This document shows, in pieces, positions 62,453 to 64,000 of a stretch of DNA of 64,000 nucleotides. Numbering within the stretch: the stretch's first letter is position 1; every line of letters starts with the position of its first letter. Below the pieces are notes generated by a model. It saw only the letters and a program-made list of their open reading frames with translations, made no database searches and was not told the DNA's origin. This DNA comes from Lachnospiraceae bacterium UBA1712 (GTDB lineage: Bacteria > Bacillota > Clostridia > Lachnospirales > Lachnospiraceae), in NCBI GenBank assembly GCA_002317175.1, contig DCJA01000011.1, positions 1-64,000 of the forward strand. Direction: 5' to 3'. Position numbers and translations under genes: made by a program.

Positions 62453-63667
62453 ATGTCTATTACAACATTAATATGGTTCATATTTGTTTTTTGCATCATA
62501 GTAGTGTCACATGAATTTGGTCATATGATTGTTGCCAAGATGAATGGAATTCAGGTAGATGAATTCTCTATTGGTATGGGACCAAAGATTTGGGGATTTC
62601 ATAAAAATGGTACCTTTTATGTGCTGCGATGGCTTCCTTTGGGTGGAGCCTGTATCTTCGGAGGAATGACAGACGAGGATATAATCGAGAGCATTAAAAA
62701 AGATAAGCATACTGATGCAGATAATGAAGAAAATGATGATACTGATAATAGCGATGATGAAGAATACATCGTTATTGAGGACATAGCACCAGAAGGAACT
62801 GGTTCTGCAAAAGAGTGCATTGCTACTGATGAAGGAATAGCGCTGGAAAAGAAGCAGATTAAGTTTAAGGATGCTCCAGTCTGGGCAAGAATTTCAACTG
62901 TACTTGCTGGACCATTGTTTAATTTTATTCTTGCATATTTACTTGCACTGGTTATTGTCTGGTTTTGTGGCTCTGATAAGGCTGTAATTGGTGATCTGAT
63001 GGAAGGATATCCAGCGGCAGAATCAGGTTTGCAGGCAGGAGATGTCATTACAAAGATTAATGGTAGTAGGATATGTGTTGGTCGTGAAGTATATGTTAAC
63101 ACATTTGTTAATAAAGATGGCGAGCCAATGGAAGTAACCTATGAAAGAGATGGTAAGGAATATACTACTGTAATCGTGCCTAAGTATTACGAGGAAGAGG
63201 ACAGATATCTCATGGGACTCAATGATTATATGCAGCCCGTGGATTGCAGAAACGCTTCTGTTTTTCTCTATTCTGCATACGAAGTCAGATATGGCCTGGT
63301 TGCTACTACAAAGAGTCTTCAGATGTTATTTACAGGTAAGGGCAGCAAGGACGATGTTGCCGGACCAATAGGAATGGCAAAGATTATTGGAGATGTTGAG
63401 GAAGTATCTAAACCATATGGCTTTTCAGTAGTTCTGCTTAATATGATAAATATAGCTATGTTGCTTAGCATCAATCTTGGAGTGATGAATCTGCTTCCAA
63501 TACCAGCGATAGATGGTGGAAGACTTATATTCCTGCTCATTGAAGTAGTAAGAGGAAAGCCAGTACCACCTGACAAGGAAGGAATAGTACATCTCGCAGG
63601 TTTTGCATTGTTATTTGCATTTATGATATTTGTTATGTTCAATGACATTATGAGGTTTATGAATTAG
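62453..63667 (+). CDS. rseP: Site-2 intramembrane metalloprotease RseP
   Basis: The 404-residue protease cleaves membrane-bound anti-sigma factors and signal peptides. It has HEFGH at residues 20-24 in the first membrane helix, a PDZ domain (about 185-270, ESGLQAGDVITKINGSRI), and the second metal site NLLPIPAIDGGRL. An acidic insert of about 55 residues (about 78-130, rich in Asp/Glu/Asn) lies before the second membrane segment and is not found in the E. coli protein. It ends 4 bases from a convergent gene. Confidence 0.93.
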   Translation: MSITTLIWFIFVFCIIVVSHEFGHMIVAKMNGIQVDEFSIGMGPKIWGFHKNGTFYVLRWLPLGGACIFGGMTDEDIIESIKKDKHTDADNEENDDTDNSDDEEYIVIEDIAPEGTGSAKECIATDEGIALEKKQIKFKDAPVWARISTVLAGPLFNFILAYLLALVIVWFCGSDKAVIGDLMEGYPAAESGLQAGDVITKINGSRICVGREVYVNTFVNKDGEPMEVTYERDGKEYTTVIVPKYYEEEDRYLMGLNDYMQPVDCRNASVFLYSAYEVRYGLVATTKSLQMLFTGKGSKDDVAGPIGMAKIIGDVEEVSKPYGFSVVLLNMINIAMLLSINLGVMNLLPIPAIDGGRLIFLLIEVVRGKPVPPDKEGIVHLAGFALLFAFMIFVMFNDIMRFMN

Positions 63668-63671
63668 GATT

Positions 63672-64000
63672 TTAATGATCAGCCTGACAAAGGAATTCAT
63701 AGGTTTTTTCTCCACTGTTTTTGGAACAGCTGATTGTGATTAAACAGTCTTCGCTTAGAAGTTCTTTACTGGAGATTGAGAGAAATACATCATCCTCCAC
63801 ATGCCATACAGTTCCCGGGCGAATAAGAGTTTTTCTAAATTTCTCATCATATAAAGTTATATCAAGACGTTCTGTATTCGGAACGTCTTTTTCTTTGGCA
63901 AAAACAGTATTTGCATCGTTGTAATGCCAAAGCAATAAAAACAGAATGATTGCTGGTGCAGAACAACGTACTATTTCTTTACAGGTTTCCCAACTATAGT
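63672..64000 (-). CDS. C-terminal part of an unknown protein, running off the window
   Basis: The minus-strand frame has no stop from 63672 to the window edge, and no ATG or well-placed ribosome site, so its start lies beyond 64000. The visible 109 residues begin with a hydrophobic run (APAIILFLLLW) and continue into a soluble beta-rich domain with TVWHVEDDVFLSISSK and ISCSKNSGEKTYEFLC. It may be membrane-anchored or secreted. I recognise no family. Confidence 0.6.
   Translation of the reverse strand, partial: YSWETCKEIVRCSAPAIILFLLLWHYNDANTVFAKEKDVPNTERLDITLYDEKFRKTLIRPGTVWHVEDDVFLSISSKELLSEDCLITISCSKNSGEKTYEFLCQADH

Overview
The window reads as chromosomal DNA of a low-GC Gram-positive anaerobe, most likely a Lachnospiraceae member of the Butyrivibrio/Pseudobutyrivibrio/Roseburia type. 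I infer this from AGA-rich AT-biased codon use, strong Shine-Dalgarno sites, U-tract hairpin terminators, the tig-clpP-clpX-engB and pyrH-frr-uppS-cdsA-dxr-rseP gene orders, small families such as DUF4250, and intracellular plant-polysaccharide enzymes (GH43, GH115, a CE1-like esterase) next to glycogen/maltodextrin genes. No rRNA, tRNA, CRISPR array, transposase or phage gene was found, and the window looks like core genome with lineage-specific insertions.

Layout. 1-7340: the end of an unknown gene, a DUF4349 lipoprotein, then a signalling group (membrane HD-GYP-REC protein, membrane hybrid histidine kinase with REC and HPt, a DegV protein, a single-domain REC). 7363-16500: an AEC permease, a membrane-anchored TIM-barrel/CBM9-like protein, a double-domain PPK2, a HAD phosphatase, SlyD, cytoplasmic GH43, a MerR regulator with its own 19-bp-spacer promoter plus a YbjQ-like protein, and a YczE-type membrane protein. 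16594-22690: thrH on the minus strand, then glgP, malQ and an unknown two-TM protein. 22723-24600: a CYTH protein diverging from a small membrane-protein/XRE-regulator module. 24677-30357: an esterase, a DJ-1 protein, tig-clpP-clpX, and engB.

30376-37667 is the most unusual block. Two MalF/MalG-type permeases are followed by an HlyD/MacA-like adaptor, a protein resembling only the extracytoplasmic core of MacB, and an 823-residue lipoprotein with a sugar-binding-protein C-terminal half. There is no ATPase gene. I regard it as the best candidate in the window for an undescribed system.

37788-50411: a trans-sulfuration PLP enzyme, dapF-murE, small membrane proteins, malic enzyme, an EamA transporter, a GGDEF-EAL protein, rarA on the minus strand, a DUF3592 protein and maf. 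50446-56348: a GH115 enzyme, clpB and a DUF4250 protein. 56428-64000: a membrane polysaccharide deacetylase and bactofilin, pyrH-frr, then the isoprenoid/phospholipid run uppS-cdsA-dxr-rseP, and the C-terminal part of a minus-strand protein that runs off the window.

Themes: c-di-GMP signalling (HD-GYP and EAL hydrolases), intracellular turnover of xylan-derived and alpha-glucan oligosaccharides, protein quality control (tig, slyD, clpP, clpX, clpB, rseP), and envelope synthesis (dapF, murE, uppS, cdsA, deacetylase, bactofilin).
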